NCBI GenBank assembly: GCA_964422925.1
Contig: CAYRDC010000003.1
Coordinates: 120,495 to 184,494, forward strand
Source of the DNA: CAYRDC01 sp964422925
Lineage (GTDB): Bacteria; Bacteroidota; Bacteroidia; Chitinophagales; S012-47
DNA: 64,000 bases
Direction of reading: 5' to 3'
Shown here piece after piece: positions 52,280 through 60,671 of this stretch. Under the pieces are notes generated by a model. The model was not told the origin of the DNA and made no database searches. It saw only the letters and a program-made list of their open reading frames with translations. The translations under genes were made by a program, and so were the position numbers. The number at the start of each line of letters is the position of its first letter. Position 1 is the first letter of the stretch.

Positions 52280-52938
52280 CTGGCAATCAATTCAGTGTGC
52301 AGGCCGCATTCCGTTTTCTTCATGCCGAACCAACGGCTCAGTCTCGGGTCCGATTCAATTTCCAGGTCCAGCTTGCGTGTACAGGGTTCGCATCCAATGC
52401 TCAGGTATCCTTTTTCCTCCAGCGGATGGCGGGGTATCTTATAGTCAGCCAGGTAGGCTTCAATATCCCTTGTTGTCCAGTCGAGCATGGGGTGGAAACG
52501 GATGGCTCCCTGTGGGGTTTTTTCTTCCGTTTTGAAGGTTTTCCGGTTTTCATTCTGATCGGCTCTTATTCCGTTAATCCAGACGTCATACTCTGCCAAA
52601 ACCGGTTCCATGGGCTGGATTTTATTCAAAAAGCAGCAATAATCCGGATCCGAAGTGTACAAAAACCGACCGTTTCCATTGACCTGCTGGGTTTTAGGCG
52701 TTGCGGAATACAGGTTAATAACATTCAACCCGAACAGATCAGCAATCTGGTCGCGGTAAACCAGGGTTTCCGGGAAAAGGAAACCGGTGTTCAGGAAATA
52801 AACAGGGATTTCCCGGTCAATCCGGCTCAGTAGGTGAAGCATGACTGTGCTGTGCGTCTGAAAGGAAGAAGAGGCAAACAGTTTTTTCCCGCTTGCCTGG
52901 TATTCTTCAATTTTTTTCCGGATACTATCAAAGTCCAT
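52276..52938 (-). CDS. cysH: Phosphoadenylyl-sulfate reductase (CysH-type)
   Basis: A 220-residue thioredoxin-dependent APS/PAPS reductase from ATG 52938 (MDFDSIRKK). The PP-loop SSFQTHSTVMLHLL and FLNTGFLFPET bind the nucleotide sulfate. Cys residues for a [4Fe-4S] cluster appear in PDYCCFLNKIQPM and IGCEPCTRK, and the catalytic Cys is in the C-terminal ECGLH. The iron-sulfur form usually acts on APS. It is followed by the epimerase with ATGA overlap; no other sulfate-assimilation genes are near. hutI precedes it by about 36 bases. Confidence 0.85.
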   Translation of the reverse strand: MDFDSIRKKIEEYQASGKKLFASSSFQTHSTVMLHLLSRIDREIPVYFLNTGFLFPETLVYRDQIADLFGLNVINLYSATPKTQQVNGNGRFLYTSDPDYCCFLNKIQPMEPVLAEYDVWINGIRADQNENRKTFKTEEKTPQGAIRFHPMLDWTTRDIEAYLADYKIPRHPLEEKGYLSIGCEPCTRKLDLEIESDPRLSRWFGMKKTECGLHTELIAR

Positions 52939-52974
52939 CAGCCGAATTTTGGTCAAAATTAGCCATTTTCCCGG

Positions 52975-54225
52975 TCAGGGGCCGAATCGTTTCCGGATTT
53001 CCCCGTTCAGGATAACCGTTGCGGTGTGGTTTTTCCCGTATGCATAAGGCAGATAATCTGTTGAAGGCACGGGATGCGTAATCAGCAGGTTGGCCCGTTT
53101 ACCCGGTGTGATCGAACCCAGTTCCTGCTCTACTTCCATAGCCCGGGCGCCATTGAGCGTTGCGGCATTTATAGCCTCGTTGGGCGTCATTTTCATCTTC
53201 ACACAGGCCAGGGTCAGCACAAACTGCATATTGCCGGAAGGTGTGGACCCCGGGTTGTAATCAGAAGCCAGGGCAAGAGGCAGCCCGGCTTCGATCATTT
53301 TTCGTGCAGGAGGATAAGGAAGGTCTAGGAAAAAAGCGGTTCCGGGCAGCAGCGCAGGCATGGTAGAACTGTTTTTCAGGCATTCTATTTCCTCGTCCCC
53401 GGTGTATTCCAGGTGGTCGACCGATACCGCTCCGTAGCGCACGCCTACCTGGATTCCCCCGGAGTAATCCAGCTCATTCGCATGGATTTTCGGTTTCAAC
53501 CCGTATTTCGCTCCGGCTTCCAGGATCCGGGCAGTTTCTTCCGGGGTGAAAAAACCCCGGTCGCAGAACACGTCAATATAATCCGCCAGTTTTTCGACAC
53601 CAATAGCCGGAATCATTTCCCGGATGATGAGGTCGATATATCCCTCGCGGTTTTTGACACGCCATGGGTCGGGAATGGCGTGAGCCCCGAGAAAAGTGGC
53701 CTTGATGGTCAGCGGGCTTGTCTCTTTCAGCCGCTGGATTACCCGGAGCATTTTCAGCTCGCCTTCCAGGGTAAGCCCATAGCCGCTTTTAATCTCTACG
53801 GCACCGGTTCCATAATCAGCAATCTCTTCCAGGCGTTGCCAGGCGCTTTCCAGCAATTCTTCCCCGGAGGTTTCATTGAGTTTTTTGGCAGAGTTTAATA
53901 TGCCGCCTCCCTGTCGGGCAATATCTTCATAGCTGAGGCCCCGGATACGTCCTGTAAATTCAGTTTCCCGGCTTCCGGCCCATACCAGGTGCGTGTGCGA
54001 ATCGCACCAGGCCGGCAAGACCAGTCCGTCCCTGGCGTTCCATTCATCATCCGCTGGGGGTGGGGTTTGCTCCATGGATCCGTAACTGTGGATTCGTCCG
54101 TCTTCAATCAATAACCATGCATTGTCGAGGCCTGGCAGCTCCTGCATCGCTTTTCCCTTTACGATGCTTTCTTCTGGTTCCCGGGTCTGGACCAGGCGTT
54201 TGATATGATGAATAAGCAGGCGCAT
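52975..54225 (-). CDS. hutI: Imidazolonepropionase
   Basis: A 416-residue amidohydrolase of the histidine-degradation pathway. It hydrolyses 4-imidazolone-5-propanoate to N-formimino-L-glutamate. Metal-binding CDSHTHLVWAG, the His of HANELDYSGG, VDHLEY and the late LALASDYNPGSTPSG motif are all conserved. Full length. No other hut gene is in the window. Divergent from aroC with about 100 bases between starts. Confidence 0.9.
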   Translation of the reverse strand: MRLLIHHIKRLVQTREPEESIVKGKAMQELPGLDNAWLLIEDGRIHSYGSMEQTPPPADDEWNARDGLVLPAWCDSHTHLVWAGSRETEFTGRIRGLSYEDIARQGGGILNSAKKLNETSGEELLESAWQRLEEIADYGTGAVEIKSGYGLTLEGELKMLRVIQRLKETSPLTIKATFLGAHAIPDPWRVKNREGYIDLIIREMIPAIGVEKLADYIDVFCDRGFFTPEETARILEAGAKYGLKPKIHANELDYSGGIQVGVRYGAVSVDHLEYTGDEEIECLKNSSTMPALLPGTAFFLDLPYPPARKMIEAGLPLALASDYNPGSTPSGNMQFVLTLACVKMKMTPNEAINAATLNGARAMEVEQELGSITPGKRANLLITHPVPSTDYLPYAYGKNHTATVILNGEIRKRFGP

Positions 54226-54327
54226 AAGTAATCAGTTCCCGGCTCAAATTAAGGCAGATTTCCTGAATTTAAGAGTCCACGGTTATCCGCATGTGTCTGG
54301 CTTCGGTTGAATGCCTATATTCGCAAC

Positions 54328-55410
54328 ATGCCTGGAAATACCTTTGGGAGACTGTTTCGCTTAACGACTTTCGGGGAATCGCATGGGCCGGCCATTGGCG
54401 GTATTTTGGATGGCTGCCCGGCCGGTTTGCGGGTGGATATGGATTTTATCCGCTGCCAGTTGAACCGGAGACGGCCGGGACAGTCAGCTCTCACCTCGCA
54501 GCGTCAGGAAACAGACGAGCCGGTAATCCTCTCCGGAGTGATGGACGGGGTTACCCTGGGAACGCCTGTTGCCTTCCTGATCCGGAACCGGGATGTGCGA
54601 CCGGAGGATTACGAATTTTTCAGCGACAAATTTCGCCCCGGGCATGCCGGGTGGACCTGGGAAATGAAATACGGCAGGCGTGACCACCGTGGCGGGGGGC
54701 GCGCTTCTGCCCGTGAAACTGCTGTCCGGGTTATGGGTGGCGCTTTCGCACAGCTGTTCCTGCGGGAAAAGGGCGTGGAAATCAGGGCGTACGTGTCAGC
54801 TGTCGGCCCGGTGAGTTGTAATACCCCTTACCGTCAGCTGGACCTTGACGCGGTGGACGAATCCCCGGTTCGCTGTCCTGATCCGGAAGCAGCGCGGGCT
54901 ATGATGGAATATCTTCAGCAGGTACAGCAGGAAGGCGATACCACAGGCGGTATTATTACCTGCATAGTGAAAAACTGCCCGCCCGGGCTGGGAGAACCCG
55001 TGTTTGATAAATTGCCGGCCGGTTTAGCCAAAGCCATGCTCAGCATAAACGCGGCCAAAGGTTTTGAAATAGGCCATGGCTTCCGGGCAGCGAACATGAA
55101 AGGCAGCGAGCATAATGATTCGTTCCTTTTCGAAACGGGCAGGATCCGCACGAAAGAAAACCGGTCCGGAGGTGTGCTGGGCGGAATCAGCACCGGTGAG
55201 GATATTTGGTTCAGGGTCGCGTTTAAACCGGTTTCCACCTTGCTGAAAGGGGAGGAAGTAATTGACCGGGAAGGGAAACTGCACCATTGGCCCGGCCGCG
55301 GGCGGCATGACCCGTGTGTGGTTCCGCGGGCTGTGCCGGTAGTCGAAGCCATGGCGGCCCTGGTCATTGCCGATCAATATTTGTTGAACCTGGGAGCCAG
55401 AATGGATTGA
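54328..55410 (+). CDS. aroC: Chorismate synthase
   Basis: A 360-residue protein from ATG 54328 (MPGNTFGRLFRLTTFGESHG); an in-frame TTG at 54307 adds unconserved residues. It makes chorismate from EPSP with reduced FMN, feeding aromatic amino acids and, here, the futalosine menaquinone route via MqnA. Conserved segments: RLTTFGESHGPAIGGILDG, DHRGGGRASARETAVRVMGG and GKHDPCVVPR-like GRHDPCVVPRAVPVVE. Full length. It is followed 3 bases later by a symporter gene. Confidence 0.95.
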   Translation: MPGNTFGRLFRLTTFGESHGPAIGGILDGCPAGLRVDMDFIRCQLNRRRPGQSALTSQRQETDEPVILSGVMDGVTLGTPVAFLIRNRDVRPEDYEFFSDKFRPGHAGWTWEMKYGRRDHRGGGRASARETAVRVMGGAFAQLFLREKGVEIRAYVSAVGPVSCNTPYRQLDLDAVDESPVRCPDPEAARAMMEYLQQVQQEGDTTGGIITCIVKNCPPGLGEPVFDKLPAGLAKAMLSINAAKGFEIGHGFRAANMKGSEHNDSFLFETGRIRTKENRSGGVLGGISTGEDIWFRVAFKPVSTLLKGEEVIDREGKLHHWPGRGRHDPCVVPRAVPVVEAMAALVIADQYLLNLGARMD

Positions 55411-55413
55411 GCT

Positions 55414-56733
55414 ATGAAGAAACTTGCTTTACACTGGAAAATCATTATCGGGTTGCTGCTGGGCATAGTCTGGGCCGTTATATCCAGCATAGCCGGCTGG
55501 AGCCGGTTTACGATTGACTGGATCAACCCCTGGGGAGATATTTTTATCCGCCTGCTCAAATTGATCGCGGTTCCCCTGGTCTTATTCTCGATCATAAAAG
55601 GGATTTCCGGCCTGCAGGTAACCCGCCTGGGCCGGATCGGGCTGAAAACCCTGACCTTTTACCTGGCTACAACCGTTTTTGCGGTTACTCTGGGCCTCTT
55701 GCTGGTCAATGTCATTCAGCCGGGAGAGCGCCTGAACGAAACCTCCAAAGCCAATTTGCAGGCCAACGTGGAGCAATTTAAAAAGGCCGCTAAGGTGGAG
55801 GAGAAAATCGACACCAAAAAACAGGATGCCGAGCAGTTGATAGGCCGGGGGCCCCTCCAGCCGGTGGTAGATTTATTCCCGGAGAATATTTTCAGGGCCC
55901 TTTCAGATAATCTGCGCATGCTCCAGGTGATCCTGTTTGCCATATTTTTCGGAATTGGTTTAAGCATGATCCCTGACGAGCGGGCCGGACCCCTGATCCG
56001 GGTCATTGACGGCATCAATGAGGTTATTCTCAAAATGGTGGACATCATCATGCAGGGGGCTCCCTTTTTCGTTTTCGCCTTACTGGCCGGCCAAATGGCC
56101 CGCCTGGCAGGCGATGACCCGTACCTGATGCTGGACATTTTCAAAGGACTGCTCTGGTATTCCCTGACGGTCATTGCAGGGCTGGTGATACTGGTAACCT
56201 TATTCTACCCGACCGTTATTAAAACTCTTGTCCGGAAAATAGGATACCGCGACTTTTTCCGTGGGATCCGCGAAGCGCAGATCGTGGCTTTCAGCACCAG
56301 CAGCAGCGCGGCTACCCTGCCCGTGACCATGGAATGCGTGAACGAAAACCTGGGCGTTTCGCAGGAGATCACCTCTTTCGTACTGCCTATCGGAGCCACG
56401 GTGAATATGGACGGCACCAGCCTGTACCAGGCGATAGCGGCCGTTTTTCTTGCCCAGTTTTACGGGTATGACCTGGCCCTGGGCCAGCAGCTGATCATTG
56501 TGGTAACGGCCACGCTGGCCTCCATTGGCGCACCGGCCATTCCGAGCGCGGGATTAGTCATGTTGATTATTGTCCTGGAATCCGTTGGGCTGCCGGCATC
56601 GTGGATCGCACTGATCTTTCCGGTGGACCGTATCCTGGACATGATGCGCACCGTGGTGAACGTGACCGGAGATTCGACCGCTGCGGCTGTCATTGCCCGT
56701 TCAGAGGGAGAACTGGACGCGGAAACCGGATAA
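55414..56733 (+). CDS. Dicarboxylate/amino acid:cation symporter (DAACS)
   Basis: A 439-residue inner-membrane transporter. It shows the DAACS serine-rich loop STSSSAATLPVTMECV, then GATVNMDGTSLYQAIAAVF, and the late DRILDMMRTVVNVTGDS motif that binds substrate and sodium. A soluble stretch of about 50 residues (KANLQANVEQFKKAAK to ENIFRALS) is inserted after the third helix. Likely substrates are glutamate, aspartate or C4-dicarboxylates with Na+ or H+; specificity is not resolved. Starts 3 bases after aroC. Confidence 0.88.
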   Translation: MKKLALHWKIIIGLLLGIVWAVISSIAGWSRFTIDWINPWGDIFIRLLKLIAVPLVLFSIIKGISGLQVTRLGRIGLKTLTFYLATTVFAVTLGLLLVNVIQPGERLNETSKANLQANVEQFKKAAKVEEKIDTKKQDAEQLIGRGPLQPVVDLFPENIFRALSDNLRMLQVILFAIFFGIGLSMIPDERAGPLIRVIDGINEVILKMVDIIMQGAPFFVFALLAGQMARLAGDDPYLMLDIFKGLLWYSLTVIAGLVILVTLFYPTVIKTLVRKIGYRDFFRGIREAQIVAFSTSSSAATLPVTMECVNENLGVSQEITSFVLPIGATVNMDGTSLYQAIAAVFLAQFYGYDLALGQQLIIVVTATLASIGAPAIPSAGLVMLIIVLESVGLPASWIALIFPVDRILDMMRTVVNVTGDSTAAAVIARSEGELDAETG

Positions 56734-56751
56734 TTTCAACTTGTAAGCGCT

Positions 56752-57474
56752 ATGAAAAACTTCGCATTCATAACGGGTACCAGCCGGGGGATTGGCAAGG
56801 CCCTCGCGTTACGGTTGCTTCAAGAACCGGATTGGATCGTGATCGGACTGGCCAGGAGCCAATCCATCGAACATTCCAATTACCGGCATGTGGCCCTCGA
56901 CCTTTCCGACCTGTCGAAAGTAGCAGCCTTTCGTTTCCCGGAGATTTCCGGTGCCAACCAGCTGGTTTTGGTAAATAATGCGGGCCGGCTTGGGCAAATA
57001 GCTCATTTCGGCACTCTGGACGAAAAGGACCTTGCCAAAACCATCCAGGTAAACCTGGCGGCTCCACTGATACTGATCAACCGTTTCCTGAAAGATTATC
57101 CGTCCGCTGATCTTCCCAAGCTGATCATTAATATTTCCAGCGGAGCAGCTAACCACGCGGTGGACGGTTGGGCAGGATATTGCAGCACCAAAGCCGGACT
57201 CGACATGGGAGCCAGGGTTTTACAAGGAGAAATCCGGCTGGATAACCGGCAGGATGTCAGAATACTCTCTGTGGCACCGGGCATTGTGAATACCTTGATG
57301 CAGGACCAGATCCGGGAAACCCCACCAGAGCACTTCTCAAGGCTCGGGGAATTCAAAGGGTATTTCGAAACCGGGCAGCTTATCGCCCCGCAGCAGGTCG
57401 CGGAAAAACTTTTGGAATTAATAAACCATTACCATTCATTGCCGGATGAAAAAATTCAGTTTACTTACGACTAA
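56752..57474 (+). CDS. Short-chain dehydrogenase/reductase (sepiapterin reductase-like)
   Basis: A 240-residue classical SDR. Cofactor motif TGTSRGIGKALALRLL, then LVNNAGRLGQ, the serine of INISSGAANHA and the catalytic YCSTK. The arrangement and length resemble sepiapterin reductase-like and related SDRs, but the substrate is unknown. Cytoplasmic. It lies 18 bases after the symporter gene, and its last 29 bases overlap the downstream amidohydrolase gene. Confidence 0.82.
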   Translation: MKNFAFITGTSRGIGKALALRLLQEPDWIVIGLARSQSIEHSNYRHVALDLSDLSKVAAFRFPEISGANQLVLVNNAGRLGQIAHFGTLDEKDLAKTIQVNLAAPLILINRFLKDYPSADLPKLIINISSGAANHAVDGWAGYCSTKAGLDMGARVLQGEIRLDNRQDVRILSVAPGIVNTLMQDQIRETPPEHFSRLGEFKGYFETGQLIAPQQVAEKLLELINHYHSLPDEKIQFTYD

Positions 57475-59122
57475 AAATCTTTGGGTTTCGCTTGCCGTTA
57501 TTGCCCTTGAAATGACTATGGCTTGCACAACAAATCAAAGCAAAAAACCGGTTGACCTTATCCTTCATAATGGTTTGATATACACCGTGGATTCGGCTTT
57601 CAGCACCTGTCAGGCGCTGGCTGTGGACAAAGGGCGTATCATAGACCTGGGTACCGATGAAACGATCCTGGAAAAATACGAAGGCCGAAAGGTCATAGAC
57701 CTGGCAGGGCGCCCCGCATATCCGGGATTTTATGACGCTCATTGCCATTTTTTCGGATACGGCATTTACAGCACGTATGCCAACCTGGTGGGGACCCGTT
57801 CGGTACGGGAGGCGCTGGACATCCTGAAGCAATATGCAACGGATCACCCGGAAGGCTGGATCATCGGCAGGGGGTGGGACCAGAACGACTGGCCGGAGAA
57901 AAGCTTCCCGGACCGTACGGAGCTGGACCGGCTTTTCCCCGACCGCCCGGTGTTCCTGAAACGGATTGACGGGCACGCGGCCTGGGTGAACCGGGCGGCC
58001 CTGGACGCGGCAGGTATCACCCCTGAGACAAGGGTGGAAGGAGGAAAGATTATCGTAAAGAACGGCCGGCTGACCGGAATCCTCATAGACAATGCCGTGG
58101 ACCTGGTGGCGCGCGTGGTGCCCGTTCCGGGCAGGAAACAAGCACGGGAAGCCCTGCTCACCGCCCAGGAACATTGCTTCCGGGTCGGGCTTACCACCGT
58201 GGACGATGCGGGCCTGAATGCACCTGTTGTGGAGATGATCGATTCCCTTCAGCAGGCAGGTGCCCTGAAGATGAAGATTTATGCTATGCTGAACCCCACC
58301 GAAAGGAACCTCTCATGGGCCCGCGCGCACGGGGAAGTGAATACGGGCAGGCTGCACGTTCGGAGCTTCAAGTTTTATGCGGATGGAGCGCTCGGATCCA
58401 GTGGCGCTTTGTTGCTGCAACCCTACCATGATGACCCGGAAAGCTACGGGCTTAATCTGCTGGATTCCAACCAAATGAAACAGTTTGCTGAATTTTCGGT
58501 TAAAAACGGTTTCCAGTTGTGCACCCACTGCATCGGTGACAGTGCCAACCGGGAAGTGCTGCAACTGTACAAACAATTCCTGGCTCCGGGCAACGACCTG
58601 CGCTGGCGCATTGAGCATGCCCAGGTCGTTCATCCGGATGACTTGCCGCTGTTCGGGCGGTATAGCATTATCCCTTCGGTTCAGCCCACGCATTGCACTT
58701 CGGACATGTACTGGGCGAAAAACCGGCTCGGGCCGGACCGGGTAAAATACGCCTATGCATACCAGGACCTGCTGTCTGCGGCCGGATACGTGGCGGCCGG
58801 CAGTGATTTCCCGGTGGAGGATATCAATCCTCTGTACGGATTCTATGCCGCTTTTGCCCGGAAGGACCAGCAGGGCTGGCCGGAAAACGGATTCCAGAAA
58901 GAAAACGCGCTCACGCGCGAGCAGGCTTTGCGGGCTATGACCATCTGGGCTGCCAGGAGCAACTTCGAAGAAACCGACCGCGGCAGCCTGGAACCGGGCA
59001 AGGCAGCCGATATCGTGGTGCTGGACCGGGATATAATGACCGTTAATGAATCCGAAGTGTTCAGGACGAAGGTGGAAATGACCATTATTGACGGGGAACC
59101 TGTTTTTCAGCGGGGCGACTGA
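57446..59122 (+). CDS. YtcJ-like metal-dependent amidohydrolase, lipoprotein
   Basis: A 558-residue protein of the amidohydrolase-3 (YtcJ) family. The N-terminus ends in VIALEMTMACTTNQ, a lipoprotein signal. Metal and catalytic residues: DAHCHFFGYG, THCIGDSANREVL, WRIEHAQVVHP and GSDFPVEDINP. These enzymes cleave amide or related bonds; the substrate is unknown. Start at 57446 lies inside the SDR gene end, giving a 29-base overlap. Its TGA abuts the convergent stop of the LuxE-like gene with no spacer. Confidence 0.82.
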   Translation: MKKFSLLTTKNLWVSLAVIALEMTMACTTNQSKKPVDLILHNGLIYTVDSAFSTCQALAVDKGRIIDLGTDETILEKYEGRKVIDLAGRPAYPGFYDAHCHFFGYGIYSTYANLVGTRSVREALDILKQYATDHPEGWIIGRGWDQNDWPEKSFPDRTELDRLFPDRPVFLKRIDGHAAWVNRAALDAAGITPETRVEGGKIIVKNGRLTGILIDNAVDLVARVVPVPGRKQAREALLTAQEHCFRVGLTTVDDAGLNAPVVEMIDSLQQAGALKMKIYAMLNPTERNLSWARAHGEVNTGRLHVRSFKFYADGALGSSGALLLQPYHDDPESYGLNLLDSNQMKQFAEFSVKNGFQLCTHCIGDSANREVLQLYKQFLAPGNDLRWRIEHAQVVHPDDLPLFGRYSIIPSVQPTHCTSDMYWAKNRLGPDRVKYAYAYQDLLSAAGYVAAGSDFPVEDINPLYGFYAAFARKDQQGWPENGFQKENALTREQALRAMTIWAARSNFEETDRGSLEPGKAADIVVLDRDIMTVNESEVFRTKVEMTIIDGEPVFQRGD

Positions 59123-60112
59123 TCAGGGAACCATCAGGTTGCAACCCCTGATCTCGCTGTGATCGGTCCTGCCCAGCACTTCAAAACTGCCGTCCGCGTG
59201 GATCTTCCCCAAGTCATCCGTGGCGAGGAAGGAACAGGATTCCACGTTGGCAAGGTCGATGATATGCAGGCGCCCCTGGCCTTGTTTCCTGAGACTCAAC
59301 GGATCGTACGGATCGCTCACCATCACGCGCATCCAGGGCGGGGTATGAAAAATGCCATTCCCTCCGGACCAGGCCTGGGAAAGAAGTTCCGTCATCCCGT
59401 ATTCTGAACTTATTTGTTCCACCCTGAAAGCCTTTTTCAGCACAGTATGAACTTCTTCACGGGTCATTTCCTCGCGCCTGCCTTTCATGCCCCCGGTTTC
59501 TATAACCAGCGTATGCTGTAACGAGACCGGGTGGGAGGCCGCGAAGTCCAGCAGGGCAAATGTAACCCCGAGGAGCAGGGCTTGCTGCCCGTTTCTTTCC
59601 AGTTTCCGGAGTTTTTCTGCCAACGAATCGAATTCATGCAGGTAGAACCCGTTATCCGGATGACCCGATAACTCCATCAGGTAGCGCGCCATGTACACCA
59701 GAGAAGCGTTTTCCCGTTCGAGATAGGAGGGGAGAAGCGCCAGTATGGCAAAGTCAGCGGGTTCCCCGATAAAACGCCTGAAACTGCCGGTAATACTCTG
59801 CCGGTACCAATCAGGGTTCCAGACATAGTGCCTGGAAGGTTCCTGACCGCTGGTACGGCTGCTTTCAAACACCAGGGGATGCGCCTTGCCCGGATGACAG
59901 CTCACTTCCCTCGTCTTATACATCGAAACGGGCAGACAGGGAATGTCTTCCGGCTTCCGGATATTATCTGCATCAGCAGCCATCAGGTCGCAGAATTCCC
60001 TGTATACCGGGTTCCTTTGATACTGGTATTGAAAAACCTCCAGTGCTATGGCCGGGAAATCATCCGGGTTCACTGAAAAAACACGTTCCGGTTCGGGCGC
60101 TTGGACAGGCAT
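59123..60112 (-). CDS. LuxE-like acyl-protein synthetase/adenylating protein
   Basis: A 329-residue protein from ATG 60112 (MPVQAPEPERVF); a TTG at 60130 would add six residues. The sequence matches LuxE-type acyl-protein synthetases: LPVSMYKTREV, SSRTSGQEPSRH as the nucleotide-binding loop, IETGGMKGRREEM, SSEYGMTELLSQAW and TDDLGKIHADGSFEVLGR. LuxE activates a fatty acid with ATP. No LuxC reductase or LuxD is adjacent, so this is not a bioluminescence operon; a free-standing acyl or carboxylate adenylating enzyme is more likely. Monocistronic. Confidence 0.72.
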   Translation of the reverse strand: MPVQAPEPERVFSVNPDDFPAIALEVFQYQYQRNPVYREFCDLMAADADNIRKPEDIPCLPVSMYKTREVSCHPGKAHPLVFESSRTSGQEPSRHYVWNPDWYRQSITGSFRRFIGEPADFAILALLPSYLERENASLVYMARYLMELSGHPDNGFYLHEFDSLAEKLRKLERNGQQALLLGVTFALLDFAASHPVSLQHTLVIETGGMKGRREEMTREEVHTVLKKAFRVEQISSEYGMTELLSQAWSGGNGIFHTPPWMRVMVSDPYDPLSLRKQGQGRLHIIDLANVESCSFLATDDLGKIHADGSFEVLGRTDHSEIRGCNLMVP

Positions 60113-60162
60113 GCGGTAAAAATACTTCAATCCCGAAATACTTTTTTTGTGGTATCTTAGTT

Positions 60163-60624
60163 ATGCCAATGAAGATGAAACAAACCATACCCGTCCTGTT
60201 CCTGGTGATCCTGGTCGCTGCATGCACCCGGAAACCAGATTTCCCGGTTGAACCTGAAATTACGGCTGCCAATGTGTCGAAATCCCTGGTGGTCTCGGGA
60301 GTGGATTCCCTGGTGGTAAGCATCGATTTCCGGGACGGGGACGGGGATATCGGGCTGAAAAACAATGAATCGGATGTAAACGCTTACCTCATCGACAGCC
60401 GGACCGGGTTCGCGCTTACTTATAAAATTCCATACATCTCTTCCGCGGACAACCCCCAGGCCATCAGCGCCACGGTTTGGTTCACCATTCACCCCTTCAG
60501 TCTGAACTGCCGCCCGACCTATACCACTTTCGATACGGTCAGCTATGAAATTTATATCGTTGACCGTGCCGGGCATGAAAGCAACCGGATGTCCACCCCG
60601 GAAGTGGTTATTCAGTGCCAGTAA
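60163..60624 (+). CDS. Hypothetical lipoprotein
   Basis: A 153-residue lipoprotein from ATG 60163 (MPMKMKQTIPVLF); in-frame ATGs also occur at 60169 and 60175. The signal FLVILVAACTRK gives the lipidated Cys. The folded part contains SIDFRDGDGDIGL, a pattern I recognise from many small Bacteroidota lipoproteins of unknown function, and ends with YEIYIVDRAGHESN. An Ig-like beta-sandwich is plausible. It is divergent from the LuxE-like gene and followed 47 bases later by the M20 peptidase. Confidence 0.6.
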   Translation: MPMKMKQTIPVLFLVILVAACTRKPDFPVEPEITAANVSKSLVVSGVDSLVVSIDFRDGDGDIGLKNNESDVNAYLIDSRTGFALTYKIPYISSADNPQAISATVWFTIHPFSLNCRPTYTTFDTVSYEIYIVDRAGHESNRMSTPEVVIQCQ

Positions 60625-60671
60625 GCGCAATTTTCTAATTTAGGGCCTTCTCAAGTCAAGTTGTTCTCTCT

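Noticed and set aside
57461..58174. Leftward frame of about 237 codons inside the amidohydrolase gene
   Set aside because: Antisense to a conserved metal-binding segment of the YtcJ-like enzyme; no start context or motif.
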